Shown here: positions 20,758 to 31,222 of the stretch, piece by piece | Layout: each line of letters starts with the position of its first letter | How positions within the stretch are numbered: position 1 is the first letter of the stretch | DNA from: Mycolicibacterium porcinum | GTDB taxonomy: Bacteria; Actinomycetota; Actinomycetes; Mycobacteriales; Mycobacteriaceae | NCBI GenBank assembly: GCA_002086835.1 | Contig: MVIG01000008.1 | Coordinates: 62,001-126,000, forward strand | DNA: 64,000 nt | Direction: 5' to 3' | The notes under the pieces: model-generated | What the model saw: the letters and a program-made list of their open reading frames with translations, nothing else | Told to the model about the DNA's origin: nothing | The model's database searches: none | Made by a program: the position numbers and the translations under genes

Positions 20758-20777
20758 TTAGTTTCACTAACGTAGTA
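20758..20777. promoter_or_regulatory. Palindromic element upstream of first car gene
   Basis: The 20 bases contain the inverted repeat TTAGT-TTC-ACTAA followed by CGTAGTA. An almost identical element (one base different) lies at 24413-24432 before the second car gene, at nearly the same distance from the start codon (59 versus 57 bases). Preservation of this block, in otherwise drifting intergenic DNA, suggests an operator for a shared regulator, perhaps TetR type. No regulator gene is adjacent. A TTGACA at 20723-20728 could be a -35 element, but no clear -10 follows. Confidence 0.6.
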
Positions 20778-20836
20778 GTTCGGTAGCGCAACGTCGCGCC
20801 GGTGATTAATTCAGCTATCTGTAAAGAGGGTTCTTG

Positions 20837-23800
20837 ATGTCGTTTGATACTCGTGATGAGCAACTGGCGAGCCGTATCGCCGATCTGACCGCCACCGATC
20901 CACAGTTCGCCGCCGCGATTCCCAGCGACACCGTCACCGCCGCCGTCGATGCCCCCGGCCTGCTCCTGCCCGAAATCGTCCAGACCGTCCTTGAGGGCTA
21001 CTCCGAACGACCGGCCCTCGGCGAACGCGCCCTCGAGTTCGTCGCCGACCCGGCCACGGGACGCACGACCGCGCGCCTGCTCCCCCGGTTCGAAACCATC
21101 AGCTACGGCGAGCTCTGGCAGCGGGTTCGCGCCCTCGCCGCAGCCCTGCACGCCTCCGGTGTCGCGACCGGCGACCGCGTCGCGATCCTGGGATTCACCA
21201 GCGCCGACTACACCGTGATCGACACGGCCCTCGGCCAGATCGGTGCGGTGTCTGTCCCGCTGCAGACCAGCTCCTCGCCCGAGGCACTGGCACCGATCGT
21301 CACCGAGACCGAACCGCGGGTGATCGCCGCGAGCGTCGACCACCTCGCCGACGCCGTCGAGCTGGCGTTGACCGCCCATGCTCCGGCCCGGGTGCTCGTG
21401 TTCGACCACCACCCCGAAATCGACGATCACCGTGACGCCGTCGCATCGGCTGCCGAACGACTGATCGGCGCCGCCGTCTCGGTCGACACTTTGGCCGAAC
21501 TGCTGGACCGAGGTAGCGAACTGCCGACGCCTCCGGCCCCAGAGTCCGACGGCACCGATCCCCTCGCGTTGCTGATCTACACCTCGGGCAGCACCGGCGC
21601 GCCCAAGGGCGCGATGTACCTGCAGAGCTCGGTCGCCAAGTTCTGGCGGCGCAACAGCAAGGCCTGGCTCGGACCGGTCAGCTCGGCGATCAACCTGAGT
21701 TTCATGCCGATGAGCCACGTGATGGGTCGCGGCATCCTCTATGCCTCGCTGGCCGCAGGCGGCACCTGCTATTTCGCGGCTCGCAGCGATCTGTCGACGC
21801 TCCTGGAGGACCTCGCCCTGACGCGGCCCACCGAGCTGAATTTCGTTCCGCGCGTGTGGGAGATGATTCACAGCGAGTTCCAGAGCCGGGTCGACCAGCG
21901 CCTGGCCGAGGCGGGCCAGGACCGTGAGGCCGTCGAGGCCGAGGTCTTGGCCGAGGTGCGGGACAAGGTCCTCGGCGGACGCTTCGTCGCCGCGATGACC
22001 GGCTCGGCACCCATCTCACCCGAGCTCAAGGCCTGGACCCAGGACATGCTGGGCATCCACCTGCTGGAGGGGTACGGCTCGACCGAGGCCGGCATGGCCC
22101 TGTTCGACGGCGTCGTCCAGCGTCCCCCGGTGCTCGACTACAAGCTCGTCGACGTCCCGGATCTGGGCTACTTCAGCACCGATCAGCCCCACCCGCGCGG
22201 TGAGCTGCTGATCAAGACCGAGAATCTGTTCCCCGGCTACTACAAGCGCCCCGAGGTCACCGCGTCGGTGTTCGACGAGGACGGTTTCTACCGGACGGGC
22301 GACGTCGTGGCAGAGGTCGGCCCGGACCAGCTCCGCTACGTCGACCGCCGCAACAACGTGCTCAAGCTGGCCCAGGGTGAGTTCGTCACGCTGGCCAAGT
22401 TGGAGGCGGTGTTCGGCAACAGCCCACTGGTGCAACAGATCTACGTGTACGGCAACAGTGCGCAGCCCTATCTGCTGGCCGTCGTGGTTCCCACCGACGC
22501 GAGCGTTTCCAAGGAGGCGATCAGCGAATCCCTCCAGGAGGTCGCCAGGGACGCCGACCTGCAGTCCTACGAGATCCCGCGTGATTTCATCGTGGAGACA
22601 ACACCTTTCAGCCTGGAGAACGGTCTGCTGACCGGTATCCGCAAGCTGGCGTGGCCGAAGCTGAAGGCCCACTACGGCGAGCGGCTGGAACAGCTCTACG
22701 CCGAGCTGGCCGAGACGCAAGCCGCCGAACTTCGGGAGCTGCGTACCTCGAGTGCCGACGCCCCGGTGCTGGAGACCGTGAGCCGGGCCGCCGGTGCGTT
22801 GCTGGGCGCCGCGGCATCCGAATTGGGACCTGATGCCCACTTCACCGATCTGGGTGGAGATTCGTTGTCGGCGTTGACTTTCGGAAATCTTCTTCGCGAG
22901 ATCTTCGACGTGGACGTCCCGGTCGGCGTGATCGTCAGCCCGGCCACCGACCTGGCCGGCATCGCTGCGCACATCGAAACGCAGCGCAGCGGATCCAAGC
23001 GCCCGACTTTCGCGTCGGTGCACGGACGGCACGCCGCCGAGGTCAGTGCCGCCGACCTCACCCTCGACAAGTTCCTCGACGCGGACACCCTGGCCGCGGC
23101 ACCGAATCTGCCCAAGGCTCCGTCCGAGGTGCGGACCGTCCTGCTGACCGGCGCCACCGGCTTCCTGGGCCGCTACCTGGCGCTGGAATGGCTGGAGCGC
23201 ATGGATCTGGTCGACGGCAAGGTCATCGCCCTGGTCCGCGCCAAGTCCGACGAGGAGGCCCGCGCGCGGCTCGATGCCACCTTCGACAGCGGCGACGCGA
23301 AACTCCTCGCCCACTACCGGGATCTGGCTGCCGACCACCTCGAGGTCATCGCCGGCGACAAGGGCGAGGAGAACCTCGGCCTGGATCAGCAGACCTGGCA
23401 GCGACTGGCCGACGAGGTCGACCTGATCGTCGACCCGGCCGCACTGGTCAACCACGTGCTGCCCTACAGCGAACTGTTCGGCCCCAACGCACTGGGCACC
23501 GCCGAGCTGATCAAGATCGCGCTGACCACCAAGATCAAGCCGTACACCTATGTGTCGACCATCGGCGTGGGCGATCAGATCGAGCCCGGGAAGTTCGTCG
23601 AGAACGTCGATGTCCGGGAGATGAGTGCGGTCAGGAAGATCAACGACGGGTACGCCAACGGCTACGGGAACAGCAAGTGGGCCGGTGAGGTCCTGCTGCG
23701 CGAGGCCAACGATCTGTGCGGGCTGCCGGTCGCGGTGTTCCGCTGCGACATGATCCTGGCCGACACCACGTACTCCGGCCAGCTCAACCTGCCAGACATG

Positions 23801-24322
23801 TTCACCCGCATGATGTTCAGCCTCGTCGCCAGCGGGATCGCGCCGAAGTCCTTCTACGAGCTCGATGCCGACGGCAACCGGGAGCGTTCGCACTACGACG
23901 GGTTGCCGGTGGAGTTCATCGCCGAGTCGATCTCGACGCTGGGTGGCCAGGCCGTGGAGAGCTTCGAGACCTACCACGTCATGAACCCCTACGACGACGG
24001 TCTCGGCATGGACGAGTTCACCGACTGGCTCATCGAGGCCGGCTACGCGATCGAGCGCATCCCCGACTACGGCCAGTGGATCCAGCGCTTCGAGAGCACT
24101 CTGCGCGCCCTGCCGGACAAGCAGCGTCAGGCCTCGCTGCTGCCGCTGCTGCACAACTACCAGCAGCCCGAGCGGCCGATGCTGGGTGCCCTCGCCCCGA
24201 CGGACCACTTCCGGGCCGCGGTGCAGGAAGCCAAGATCGGGCCGGACAAGGACATCCCGCATGTCAGCCCGGCAGTGATCGTCAAGTACATCACCGACCT
24301 GCAGCAGCTCGGCCTGCTCTGA
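20837..24322 (+). CDS. car: Carboxylic acid reductase (first of tandem pair)
   Basis: CAR reduces carboxylic acids to aldehydes with ATP and NADPH. Its 1161 residues form three modules. The adenylation domain has [14 protein letters not shown] at about 246. The phosphopantetheine carrier has G-G-D-S-L-S-A-L at about 673 (Ser is the attachment site). The reductase domain has the Rossmann motif L-T-G-A-T-G-F-L-G at about 770 and the catalytic Y-G-N-S-K near 943. It matches fadD9-type CARs of mycobacteria. It needs a phosphopantetheinyl transferase encoded elsewhere. ATG at 20837 was chosen over the overlapping TTG at 20834 because AAAGAGGG lies six bases upstream. Confidence 0.95.
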   Translation: MSFDTRDEQLASRIADLTATDPQFAAAIPSDTVTAAVDAPGLLLPEIVQTVLEGYSERPALGERALEFVADPATGRTTARLLPRFETISYGELWQRVRALAAALHASGVATGDRVAILGFTSADYTVIDTALGQIGAVSVPLQTSSSPEALAPIVTETEPRVIAASVDHLADAVELALTAHAPARVLVFDHHPEIDDHRDAVASAAERLIGAAVSVDTLAELLDRGSELPTPPAPESDGTDPLALLIYTSGSTGAPKGAMYLQSSVAKFWRRNSKAWLGPVSSAINLSFMPMSHVMGRGILYASLAAGGTCYFAARSDLSTLLEDLALTRPTELNFVPRVWEMIHSEFQSRVDQRLAEAGQDREAVEAEVLAEVRDKVLGGRFVAAMTGSAPISPELKAWTQDMLGIHLLEGYGSTEAGMALFDGVVQRPPVLDYKLVDVPDLGYFSTDQPHPRGELLIKTENLFPGYYKRPEVTASVFDEDGFYRTGDVVAEVGPDQLRYVDRRNNVLKLAQGEFVTLAKLEAVFGNSPLVQQIYVYGNSAQPYLLAVVVPTDASVSKEAISESLQEVARDADLQSYEIPRDFIVETTPFSLENGLLTGIRKLAWPKLKAHYGERLEQLYAELAETQAAELRELRTSSADAPVLETVSRAAGALLGAAASELGPDAHFTDLGGDSLSALTFGNLLREIFDVDVPVGVIVSPATDLAGIAAHIETQRSGSKRPTFASVHGRHAAEVSAADLTLDKFLDADTLAAAPNLPKAPSEVRTVLLTGATGFLGRYLALEWLERMDLVDGKVIALVRAKSDEEARARLDATFDSGDAKLLAHYRDLAADHLEVIAGDKGEENLGLDQQTWQRLADEVDLIVDPAALVNHVLPYSELFGPNALGTAELIKIALTTKIKPYTYVSTIGVGDQIEPGKFVENVDVREMSAVRKINDGYANGYGNSKWAGEVLLREANDLCGLPVAVFRCDMILADTTYSGQLNLPDMFTRMMFSLVASGIAPKSFYELDADGNRERSHYDGLPVEFIAESISTLGGQAVESFETYHVMNPYDDGLGMDEFTDWLIEAGYAIERIPDYGQWIQRFESTLRALPDKQRQASLLPLLHNYQQPERPMLGALAPTDHFRAAVQEAKIGPDKDIPHVSPAVIVKYITDLQQLGLL

Positions 24323-24330
24323 GTGCCCCG

Positions 24331-24364
24331 CGCGCCCGTCCCACATCGCCGTGGGACGGGCGCG
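24331..24364 (+). terminator. Terminator hairpin after first car gene
   Basis: A perfect 14-bp inverted repeat (24331-24344 and 24351-24364, CGCGCCCGTCCCAC and complement) encloses a six-base loop, starting nine bases after the stop codon. No T-run follows, as is common for mycobacterial terminators. It implies that the second car gene has its own promoter. Confidence 0.75.
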
Positions 24365-24412
24365 TCGGCGTGACGCATCTCGCACCCGAGAAGCTGGCAT
24401 CTCGAAATATAA

Positions 24413-24432
24413 TTAGTTTTACTAACGTAGTA
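24413..24432. promoter_or_regulatory. Palindromic element upstream of second car gene
   Basis: TTAGT-TTT-ACTAA-CGTAGTA, 57 bases before the start codon, differs by one base (in the centre of the palindrome) from the element at 20758-20777. Flanking sequence is also similar (GAGAA-GCTGG about 20 bases upstream). Inferred to be the same operator copied with the gene. Confidence 0.6.
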
Positions 24433-24489
24433 ATCAGTAGGCGCGACAAACGCACCGACCAATTATTTTGATTTGCTCAGGGGACCGAT

Positions 24490-27400
24490 ATGACCACCGA
24501 AACACGCGAGGACCGGCTCCAACGCCGCATCGCACAGCTCTATGAGACCGATTCACAGTTCGCCGACGCCCGCCCCAGCGACGCCGTCAACGCCGCCGTG
24601 GCTCAGCCCGAACTGCGGTTGCCCGCCGTCGTCAAAGGGATCTTCGCCGGGTACGCCGACCGCCCCGCCCTCGGGCAGCGGGCCGTCGAACTCGTCACCG
24701 ACGCCGCCGGCCGCACCTCGGCCCGGCTGCTCCCCCGCTTCGACACCATCACCTACCGGCAGCTGGGAGACCGCGTCCAGGCGGTGACCAACGCCTGGCA
24801 CAACCACCCGGTCAAGCCCGGCGACCGCGTCGCCATCCTCGGGTTCACCAGCGTGGACTACACCACCATCGACACCGCCCTCATCGAACTCGGCGCCGTG
24901 TCGGTGCCGCTGCAGACCAGCGCCCCGGTCACCACCCTGCGGCCCATCGTCACCGAAACCGAACCGACCGTGATCGCGGCGAGCATCGACTTCCTCGACG
25001 ACGCAGTCGAATTGGTCCGGTCCGGACCGGCGCCCCATCGCCTGGTGGTGTTCGACTACCAGCCCAAGGTCGACGCACAGCGTGAGACCTTCGAGGCCGC
25101 CAAGACCGCACTGGCCGGCACCGGCGTCATCGTCGAACCGCTGGCCGATGTCCTCGACCGAGGACGTTCACTGGCCGACGCCCCGCTCTACACCCCGGGT
25201 CAGGCCGACCCGCTGACCATGTTGATCTACACCTCCGGCAGCACCGGCACCCCCAAGGGGGCGATGTACCCGGAGAGCAAGGTCGCCAACATGTGGCAGC
25301 TGGCCTCGAAGGCCACCTGGGACGAGAACCAGGCCATCCTGCCCGCGATCACCCTCAACTTCATGCCGATGAGCCACGTCATGGGCCGCGGCATCCTGAT
25401 CGGAACGCTCAGCTCGGGCGGTACCGCGTATTTCGCTGCGCGCAGCGACCTTTCGACGTTCCTCGACGACCTCGCACTGGTGCGGCCCACACAGCTGAGC
25501 TTCGTGCCGCGCATCTGGGACATGCTGTTCCAGGAGTATCAGAGCCGGCTCGACCGCAGTGGCTCACCTGAAGACGAAGTGCTCGCCGAGGTTCGCGAGG
25601 ACCTGCTGGGCGGGCGGTTCGTCTCCGCGATGACCGGCTCCGCGCCGATCTCTGCCGAGATGAAGACCTGGGTGGAGCGCCTCCTCGACATGCACCTGCT
25701 GGAGGGATACGGATCGACCGAGGCCGGTTCGGTTTTCGTCGACGGCCAGATCCAGCGGCCGCCGGTGATCGACTACAAACTGGTCGACGTGCCGGATCTC
25801 GGTTACTTCCGAACCGATCAGCCCCACCCGCGCGGTGAGCTGCTGGTGAAGTCCGAGCAGATGTTCCCGGGGTACTACAAGCGCCCCGAGATCACCGCCG
25901 AGATGTTCGACGAGGACGGGTACTACCGCACCGGTGACATCGTCGCCGAACTCGGACCGGACCACGTCGAGTACCTCGACCGGCGCAACAACGTGCTGAA
26001 GCTGTCACAGGGCGAGTTCGTGACGGTCTCCAAGCTGGAGGCGGTCTTCGGAGACAGCCCGCTGGTGCGGCAGATCTTCATCTACGGCAACAGCGCCCGC
26101 TCGTATCTGCTGGCCGTCGTGGTGCCGACCGATCCGGCCGTCTCGAAGCAGGCGATCAGCGATTCGCTGCAGGACGCGGCGCGAGCCGCGGGGCTGCAGT
26201 CCTACGAGGTGCCGCGCGATTTCATCGTGGAGACAACACCTTTCAGCCTGGAGAACGGTCTGCTGACCGGTATCCGCAAGCTGGCCCGCCCCAACCTGAA
26301 GAGCCACTACGGCGAGCGGCTGGAGCAGCTCTACGCCGAGCTGGCCGAGGGCCAGGCCAACGAACTCAGTGAACTGCGCCGCAGCGGTGCCGACGCCCCC
26401 GTGCTCGACACCGTGAGCCGGGCCGCCGGAGCCCTGCTGGGTGCCGCGGCATCCGACCTCGCTGCCGATGCCCACTTCACCGATCTGGGCGGGGACTCGT
26501 TGTCCGCGTTGACCTTCTCGAATCTGTTGCACGAGATCTTCGATGTGGATGTGCCCGTGGGCGTGATCGTCAGCCCGGCCACCGACCTGGCCGGCATCGC
26601 CGGCTACATCGAAGGCCAGCGCCACGGATCCAAGCGCCCGACCTACGCATCGGTGCACGGCCGCGACGCGACAGAGGTGCACGCCGCCGACCTGACGTTG
26701 GACAAGTTCCTCGACGCGGACACCCTGGCCGCAGCGCCATCGCTGCCCAAGGCTCCGGCCGAGGTCCGCACGGTGCTGCTGACCGGCGCCACCGGCTTCC
26801 TCGGCCGCTACCTGGCCCTGGAATGGCTGGAGCGCATGGACCTGGTCGACGGCAAGGTCATCGCCCTGGTCCGCGCCAAGAACGACGCAGAGGCCCGTGC
26901 CCGCCTGGATGCCACGTTCGATGTGGGTGACCCGAAACTGCTCGCCCACTACCAGGATCTGGCCGCCGACCACCTCGAAGTGATCGCCGGCGACAAGGGC
27001 GAGGCCGACCTTGGTCTCGACCACAGCACCTGGCAGCGACTGGCCGATGACGTCGACCTGATCGTCGACCCGGCCGCACTGGTCAACCACGTGCTGCCCT
27101 ACAGCCAGATGTTCGACGCGAATGCTCTCGGCACCGCCGAGCTCATCCGCATCGCGCTCACCACGAAGATCAAGCCGTTCGTCTATGTTTCGACGATCGG
27201 TGTGGGCTGGGGCATCAAGCCCGGCGAGTTCGTCGAGGATGCCGATATCCGGGTGATCAGCCCGACCCGGCAGGTCGACGATTCCTACGCCAACGGCTAC
27301 GGCAACAGCAAGTGGGCCGGTGAGGTCCTGCTGCGTGAGGCCAACGACCTCTGCGGTCTGCCGGTCTCGGTGTTCCGCTGCGACATGATCCTGGCCGACA

Positions 27401-27957
27401 CCACGTACTCCGGCCAGCTCAACCTGCCCGACATGTTCACCCGCATGATGCTGAGCCTGGTGGCGACCGGCATCGCGCCCGGTTCGTTCTACGAACTCGA
27501 CTCGGACGGCAACCGCCAGCGGGCCCACTACGACGGGCTCCCGGTGGAGTTCATCGCCGAGGCCATCTCCACCCTGGGTGCGCACGTCACCGAGGGGTTC
27601 GAGACCTACCACGTGATGAACCCCTACGACGACGGCCTGGGCCTCGACGAGTTCACCGACTGGCTGATCGAAGCCGGTTACCCGGTGCACCGCATCGACG
27701 ACTACGGCCAGTGGTTGCAGCGCTTCGAGACCGCGTTGCGCACGCTGCCGGACAAGCAGCGTCAGGCCTCCCTGCTGCCGCTGCTGCACAACTACCAGAA
27801 GCCGTCGCAGCCTCTGCTGGGCGCAGCCGCGCCGACCGACCGGTTCCGGGCGGCGGTGCAGGAAGCCAAGATCGGGCCGGACAAGGACATCCCCCACGTC
27901 AGCCCGGCGGTGATCGTCAAGTACATCACCAACCTGCAGATGCTCGGGTTGCTGTAA
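24490..27957 (+). CDS. car: Carboxylic acid reductase (second of tandem pair)
   Basis: This 1155-residue paralogue of the preceding CAR has the same order: adenylation ([14 protein letters not shown] at about 245), carrier (G-G-D-S-L-S-A-L at about 667) and thioester reductase (L-T-G-A-T-G-F-L-G at about 765; Y-G-N-S-K later). All catalytic motifs are intact, so both copies should work. The adenylation half has diverged more than the reductase half: it lacks about six residues before D-E-V-L-A-E-V-R and differs around residues 110-235. This suggests a changed acid preference. ATG start preceded by CAGGGGA. Confidence 0.95.
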   Translation: MTTETREDRLQRRIAQLYETDSQFADARPSDAVNAAVAQPELRLPAVVKGIFAGYADRPALGQRAVELVTDAAGRTSARLLPRFDTITYRQLGDRVQAVTNAWHNHPVKPGDRVAILGFTSVDYTTIDTALIELGAVSVPLQTSAPVTTLRPIVTETEPTVIAASIDFLDDAVELVRSGPAPHRLVVFDYQPKVDAQRETFEAAKTALAGTGVIVEPLADVLDRGRSLADAPLYTPGQADPLTMLIYTSGSTGTPKGAMYPESKVANMWQLASKATWDENQAILPAITLNFMPMSHVMGRGILIGTLSSGGTAYFAARSDLSTFLDDLALVRPTQLSFVPRIWDMLFQEYQSRLDRSGSPEDEVLAEVREDLLGGRFVSAMTGSAPISAEMKTWVERLLDMHLLEGYGSTEAGSVFVDGQIQRPPVIDYKLVDVPDLGYFRTDQPHPRGELLVKSEQMFPGYYKRPEITAEMFDEDGYYRTGDIVAELGPDHVEYLDRRNNVLKLSQGEFVTVSKLEAVFGDSPLVRQIFIYGNSARSYLLAVVVPTDPAVSKQAISDSLQDAARAAGLQSYEVPRDFIVETTPFSLENGLLTGIRKLARPNLKSHYGERLEQLYAELAEGQANELSELRRSGADAPVLDTVSRAAGALLGAAASDLAADAHFTDLGGDSLSALTFSNLLHEIFDVDVPVGVIVSPATDLAGIAGYIEGQRHGSKRPTYASVHGRDATEVHAADLTLDKFLDADTLAAAPSLPKAPAEVRTVLLTGATGFLGRYLALEWLERMDLVDGKVIALVRAKNDAEARARLDATFDVGDPKLLAHYQDLAADHLEVIAGDKGEADLGLDHSTWQRLADDVDLIVDPAALVNHVLPYSQMFDANALGTAELIRIALTTKIKPFVYVSTIGVGWGIKPGEFVEDADIRVISPTRQVDDSYANGYGNSKWAGEVLLREANDLCGLPVSVFRCDMILADTTYSGQLNLPDMFTRMMLSLVATGIAPGSFYELDSDGNRQRAHYDGLPVEFIAEAISTLGAHVTEGFETYHVMNPYDDGLGLDEFTDWLIEAGYPVHRIDDYGQWLQRFETALRTLPDKQRQASLLPLLHNYQKPSQPLLGAAAPTDRFRAAVQEAKIGPDKDIPHVSPAVIVKYITNLQMLGLL

Positions 27958-27990
27958 CAGACTTCCCCACAAGGGAAGAATCCCCTGAGC

Positions 27991-28019
27991 GGCCGCGGTC
28001 CTTACCCAGGATCGCGGCC
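27991..28019 (+). terminator. Terminator hairpin after second car gene
   Basis: An 11-bp stem with one G-U pair (27991-28001 GGCCGCGGTCC with 28009-28019) and a seven-base loop sits 33 bases after the stop codon and 22 bases before the next gene. Confidence 0.6.
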
Positions 28020-28041
28020 AATCAGTATGTAGCGTGGCGGC

Positions 28042-28503
28042 ATGGGCAGCACCCGGGTCGCCGGCCACGTCAACGCACCCCGAGCCGCGGTCTATCGAGC
28101 GCTCATCGACGCCGAGGCCATCGCAGCGTGGCGGGTTCCCGCCGGAATGCGCAGCGAAGTCCACCAATTCGAGGCTCGCGAGGGCGGCGCGTTCCGCATC
28201 TCACTGCACTACGACTCACCGGACGCCGTCGGAAAGACCAGCGCCCACACCGACACCTATCACGGCCGGTTCGTCGAACTGGTGCCGAATGAGCGCGTCG
28301 TCGAGGTGTTGGAGTTCGAGAGCGACGATCCCGCCATGGCCGGCGAGATGACGATGACGACGACGTTGCGCGATCTGGACGCCGGCACCGAGGTCGTTAT
28401 CCAGCACGACGGGATCCCGGATGCGGTGAATCCGGCGGACAACGAGACCGGCACCCGGATGGCGTTGGCCGCACTGGCCGCATGGGTGGAAAACCGCGGC
28501 TAG
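28042..28503 (+). CDS. SRPBCC (AHSA1-like) domain protein
   Basis: This 153-residue protein has the START-like AHSA1 fold. It begins V-A-G-H-V-N-A-P-R-A-A-V-Y-R-A-L-I-D-A-E-A-I-A-A-W, has the central G-G-A-F-R-I-S-L-H-Y strand pair and ends with a C-terminal amphipathic helix (A-L-A-A-L-A-A-W-V-E). Such proteins bind hydrophobic ligands or assist other proteins; no specific role can be read here. ATG start. It is convergent with the DUF1304 gene, nine bases between stops. Confidence 0.82.
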   Translation: MGSTRVAGHVNAPRAAVYRALIDAEAIAAWRVPAGMRSEVHQFEAREGGAFRISLHYDSPDAVGKTSAHTDTYHGRFVELVPNERVVEVLEFESDDPAMAGEMTMTTTLRDLDAGTEVVIQHDGIPDAVNPADNETGTRMALAALAAWVENRG

Positions 28504-28512
28504 CCCCGCGGC

Positions 28513-28899
28513 TCAGACCAACAGGGCCACGACCAGAAGCACCACAGCGATCAGCGGGAAGACGCCCTGGGTGATCGCTGCCCGCGCCTTGTCGGGCGAG
28601 CTGGTCAGCAGGACCACGGCGGCGGCCAGCATCGAGCCCACGCCGGCGAACACGAGAGCGGCTCCAACCGCGTTGTGCCCCAAGCCAACCGCGACGATGC
28701 CGACGACACTGACTATCGCGAGGAACAGGTTGTAGAAGCCCTGGTTGAACGCGAGCTCCTTGGTGGCCTGCGCCTCCTCAGCAGTGGTGCCGAAGGTGGC
28801 GCGGGTACGCGGTGAAGTCCAGGTCAGCGACTCCATCACAAAGATGTAGACATGCAGGGCCGCGGCGAGCGCGGCGAACACCAGACCGGCGATGACCAT
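28513..28899 (-). CDS. DUF1304 membrane protein
   Basis: This 128-residue protein is predicted to have four membrane helices and shows the DUF1304 pattern: H-V-Y-I-F-V-M-E-S-L-T-W in the first helix and F-N-Q-G-F-Y-N-L-F-L-A in the second. Function is unknown for the family. It lies five bases downstream of ruvB on the same strand, so it may be the last gene of the ruvCAB transcript. Confidence 0.85.
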   Translation of the reverse strand: MVIAGLVFAALAAALHVYIFVMESLTWTSPRTRATFGTTAEEAQATKELAFNQGFYNLFLAIVSVVGIVAVGLGHNAVGAALVFAGVGSMLAAAVVLLTSSPDKARAAITQGVFPLIAVVLLVVALLV

Positions 28900-28904
28900 G
28901 CGGT

Positions 28905-29960
28905 CTATTCAAACAGCCCGGGCTGCCCCAGTCCGGTAACTGGCGGTTGCATGCCCAGATGCGTCCACGCCAATGGTGTGGCGACCCGGCCCCGGGGTGT
29001 GCGGGCGACCATGCCGGCCCGCACCAGGAAGGGTTCGCAGACCTCCTCGACCGTGGTCGCCTCTTCGCCTACCGCCACGGCCAGCGTCGACACCCCGACC
29101 GGGCCGCCCCCGAAACTGCGGGTGAGCGCGGACAGCACAGCGCGGTCCAGGCGGTCCAGGCCGAGCTCGTCGACGTCGTAGACCTCCAGCGCAGCCTTGG
29201 CGATGTCTCGGGTGATCACGCCGTCGGCGCGGACCTCCGCGTAGTCCCGGACCCGGCGCAGCAGCCGGTTGGCAATGCGTGGCGTGCCTCGGGAACGCCG
29301 GGCGATCTCCGTGCCGGCCTCGGCGCCCAATTCGATGCCCAGGATGCCGGCCGACCGGGCCAGGACCCGCTCCAGTTCGACCGGCTCGTAGAAGTCCATG
29401 TGCGCGGTGAACCCGAACCGGTCGCGCAGCGGACCGGTCAGCGCTCCGGACCGCGTGGTCGCACCCACCAGGGTGAAGGGCGCGACTTCGAGCGGGATCG
29501 ACGTGGCGCCAGGGCCTTTGCCGACCACCACGTCGACGCGGAAGTCCTCCATGGCCAGATAGAGCATTTCCTCGGCCGGCCGGGCGATGCGGTGGATCTC
29601 GTCGATGAACAGCACGTCGTGCTCGACAAGGTTGGACAGCATGGCGGCCAGGTCACCGGCCCGTTCCAGCGCGGGGCCGGAGGTGAGCCGCAACGAGGAG
29701 CCCAGTTCGGCCGCGATGATCATCGCCAGCGAGGTCTTCCCCAGCCCGGGCGGACCGGACAGCAGGATGTGATCGGGTGTGCCGCCGCGGTTCTTGGCGC
29801 CCTCGATGACCAGTTGCAGCTGTTCGCGCACCCGGGGCTGACCGATGAACTCCCCCAGCGAGCGCGGGCGCAGGCTGGCGTCGATGTCGCCTTCACCGAC
29901 GGTCAGGGCCGGCGAGACCTCCCGGTCGTCGGGCTCCTCGGCATCGTCGAAGCGACCCAT
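28905..29960 (-). CDS. ruvB: Holliday junction branch-migration ATPase RuvB
   Basis: RuvB is the hexameric motor that moves Holliday junctions during recombinational repair. The 351 residues include Walker [10 protein letters not shown], Walker B L-F-I-D-E-I-H-R, sensor V-G-A-T-T-R-S-G and a C-terminal winged-helix DNA-binding domain ([11 protein letters not shown]). ATG at 29960; it follows ruvA with a short spacer made by a tandem duplication (see the repeat entry). Confidence 0.96.
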   Translation of the reverse strand: MGRFDDAEEPDDREVSPALTVGEGDIDASLRPRSLGEFIGQPRVREQLQLVIEGAKNRGGTPDHILLSGPPGLGKTSLAMIIAAELGSSLRLTSGPALERAGDLAAMLSNLVEHDVLFIDEIHRIARPAEEMLYLAMEDFRVDVVVGKGPGATSIPLEVAPFTLVGATTRSGALTGPLRDRFGFTAHMDFYEPVELERVLARSAGILGIELGAEAGTEIARRSRGTPRIANRLLRRVRDYAEVRADGVITRDIAKAALEVYDVDELGLDRLDRAVLSALTRSFGGGPVGVSTLAVAVGEEATTVEEVCEPFLVRAGMVARTPRGRVATPLAWTHLGMQPPVTGLGQPGLFE

Positions 29961-29996
29961 TACTTCTTACCCAACATCTACTTCTTACCCAACATC
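29961..29996. repeat. 18-bp perfect tandem duplication at the ruvA/ruvB junction
   Basis: The 18-mer TACTTCTTACCCAACATC is present twice without a gap (29961-29978 and 29979-29996). On the coding strand the copies encode the last residues of RuvA (M-L-G-K-K). The copy nearer ruvB lies outside the ruvA frame end: it creates a mini-frame ATG TTG GGT AAG AAG whose TAA overlaps the ruvB ATG. Removing one copy would restore a direct TAATG overlap of ruvA and ruvB. Confidence 0.9.
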
Positions 29997-30562
29997 GACA
30001 GCGCTGCCCGCAGTGCGGAAGCCGTGGTGGCCTCGGGATCGTTGGCCAGCACCTTATCGGTGGCCTCCTCGGCCTGTTTGGCCGCGAAGCCAAGTCCGAC
30101 AAGGGCTTCCACCACCGGCGCCCGCACCGCGTGACCCGTGAACCCGGAGCTCCCAGGGGTGACCGGACCGATCTTGTCGCGCAGTTCCAGCACCATGCGC
30201 TCGGCACCGCGCTTACCGATGCCGGGAACCCGCGTCAGTGCGGTGACATCGCCGTCGGCCAGGGCCTGCCGCAGGGCCTGCGGGTCGTAGACCGCCAGTG
30301 TCGCCAGCGCGATCTTGGGGCCGACGCCGGAGACGCCGAGCAGCGTGAGGAAGAGGTCGCGGGCATCGCCGTCGGCGAACCCGTAGAGCGTCATCGAATC
30401 CTCGCGCACGATCATCGCGGTGATCAGCCGGGACTCGGCGCCACGGCGCAGGTTGGCCAGGGTCGACGGGGTCGCCATCACCTTGTAGCCGACGCCTGCG
30501 GCCTCGATCACGGCGTGGTCGAGCGCGATGTCGATGACCTCACCGCGCACCGAGGCGATCAT
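29978..30562 (-). CDS. ruvA: Holliday junction binding protein RuvA
   Basis: RuvA tetramers bind four-way junctions and load RuvB. The 194 residues show the N-terminal OB fold (M-I-A-S-V-R-G-E-V), the helix-hairpin-helix motifs [12 protein letters not shown] and [12 protein letters not shown], and the flexible C-terminal domain III ([10 protein letters not shown]) that contacts RuvB. ATG overlaps the ruvC stop by four bases. The stop is a TAG made by the 18-bp duplication. Confidence 0.95.
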   Translation of the reverse strand: MIASVRGEVIDIALDHAVIEAAGVGYKVMATPSTLANLRRGAESRLITAMIVREDSMTLYGFADGDARDLFLTLLGVSGVGPKIALATLAVYDPQALRQALADGDVTALTRVPGIGKRGAERMVLELRDKIGPVTPGSSGFTGHAVRAPVVEALVGLGFAAKQAEEATDKVLANDPEATTASALRAALSMLGKK

Positions 30563-31128
30563 GCCCGGCCCGCTTTCGCAGTGGCCTTCAGCCGGGCCTG
30601 GTATTTGCGGCGCTGTTCGGCGGCCAGCGCCTCGGCGGCGGCCATCCGGGCGATCATCGGCGCTCGCCAGCAGTGACAGATGGCCAGAGCCAGCGCGTCG
30701 GCGGCGTCTGCCGGGGTCGGTTTCGCTTGCAGGGCAAGAATTCTGGTGATCATCTCGGTGACCTGCGCCTTGTCGGCGCGTCCGTTACCGGTGACCGCGG
30801 CCTTCACCTCGGACGGGGTGTGAAAATGCACCTCGATGTCGCGGCGGGCCGCGGCCAGGGCAATCACCCCGCCGGCCTGGGCCGTGCCCATCACCGTCGA
30901 CACATTCTGCTGGGCGAAGACCCGCTCGATCGCGATCACGTCGGGCCGGTGGGTGTCCATCCAGTACTCGGCGACATCGCTGATCTCCAGCAGGCGCTTC
31001 TGCAGCGGCGCGTCGGCCGGGGTGCGGACCACGTCCACATCCAGCGCGGTCACCTGCCGACCGCGACCGCTCTCGACCACAGACAGGCCGCAGCGCGTCA
31101 AACCGGGATCCACTCCCATCACCCGCAC
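30559..31128 (-). CDS. ruvC: Holliday junction resolvase RuvC
   Basis: RuvC cuts Holliday junctions symmetrically. The 189-residue RNase H-like endonuclease keeps the acidic catalytic residues in [10 protein letters not shown] (Asp7), V-I-A-I-E-R-V-F (Glu) and the C-terminal [10 protein letters not shown] pair. A basic, Ala-rich tail extends beyond the usual end. GTG start at 31128 with GAAGGGG upstream. First gene of ruvC-ruvA-ruvB, with a LexA-type box just upstream. Confidence 0.95.
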   Translation of the reverse strand: MRVMGVDPGLTRCGLSVVESGRGRQVTALDVDVVRTPADAPLQKRLLEISDVAEYWMDTHRPDVIAIERVFAQQNVSTVMGTAQAGGVIALAAARRDIEVHFHTPSEVKAAVTGNGRADKAQVTEMITRILALQAKPTPADAADALALAICHCWRAPMIARMAAAEALAAEQRRKYQARLKATAKAGRA

Positions 31129-31142
31129 ACGAACCCCTTCGT

Positions 31143-31158
31143 CAGAACATCTGTTCGA
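31143..31158 (-). promoter_or_regulatory. Probable LexA (SOS) box upstream of ruvC
   Basis: Read on the ruvC strand the site is TCGAAC-AGAT-GTTCTG. It matches the mycobacterial SOS consensus TCGAAC-N4-GTTCGA except in the last two bases and ends 15 bases before the ruvC start. DNA-damage induction of ruvC is known in mycobacteria; here it is inferred from the match. Confidence 0.75.
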
Positions 31159-31222
31159 GAGCCTAGCGTGAGCCGGCGACAGTCAGCCGCAGGGACACGC
31201 TCAGATCCGTAGGGTCGGAGCT

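Noticed and set aside
22016..24400. 794-codon open frame on the minus strand across the first car gene
   Set aside because: It is antisense to a gene with unmistakable domains. Its translation is a low-complexity mix of Val, Gly, Arg, His and Gln, typical of GC-rich shadow frames. The same applies to the long minus-strand frame at 26005-28167.
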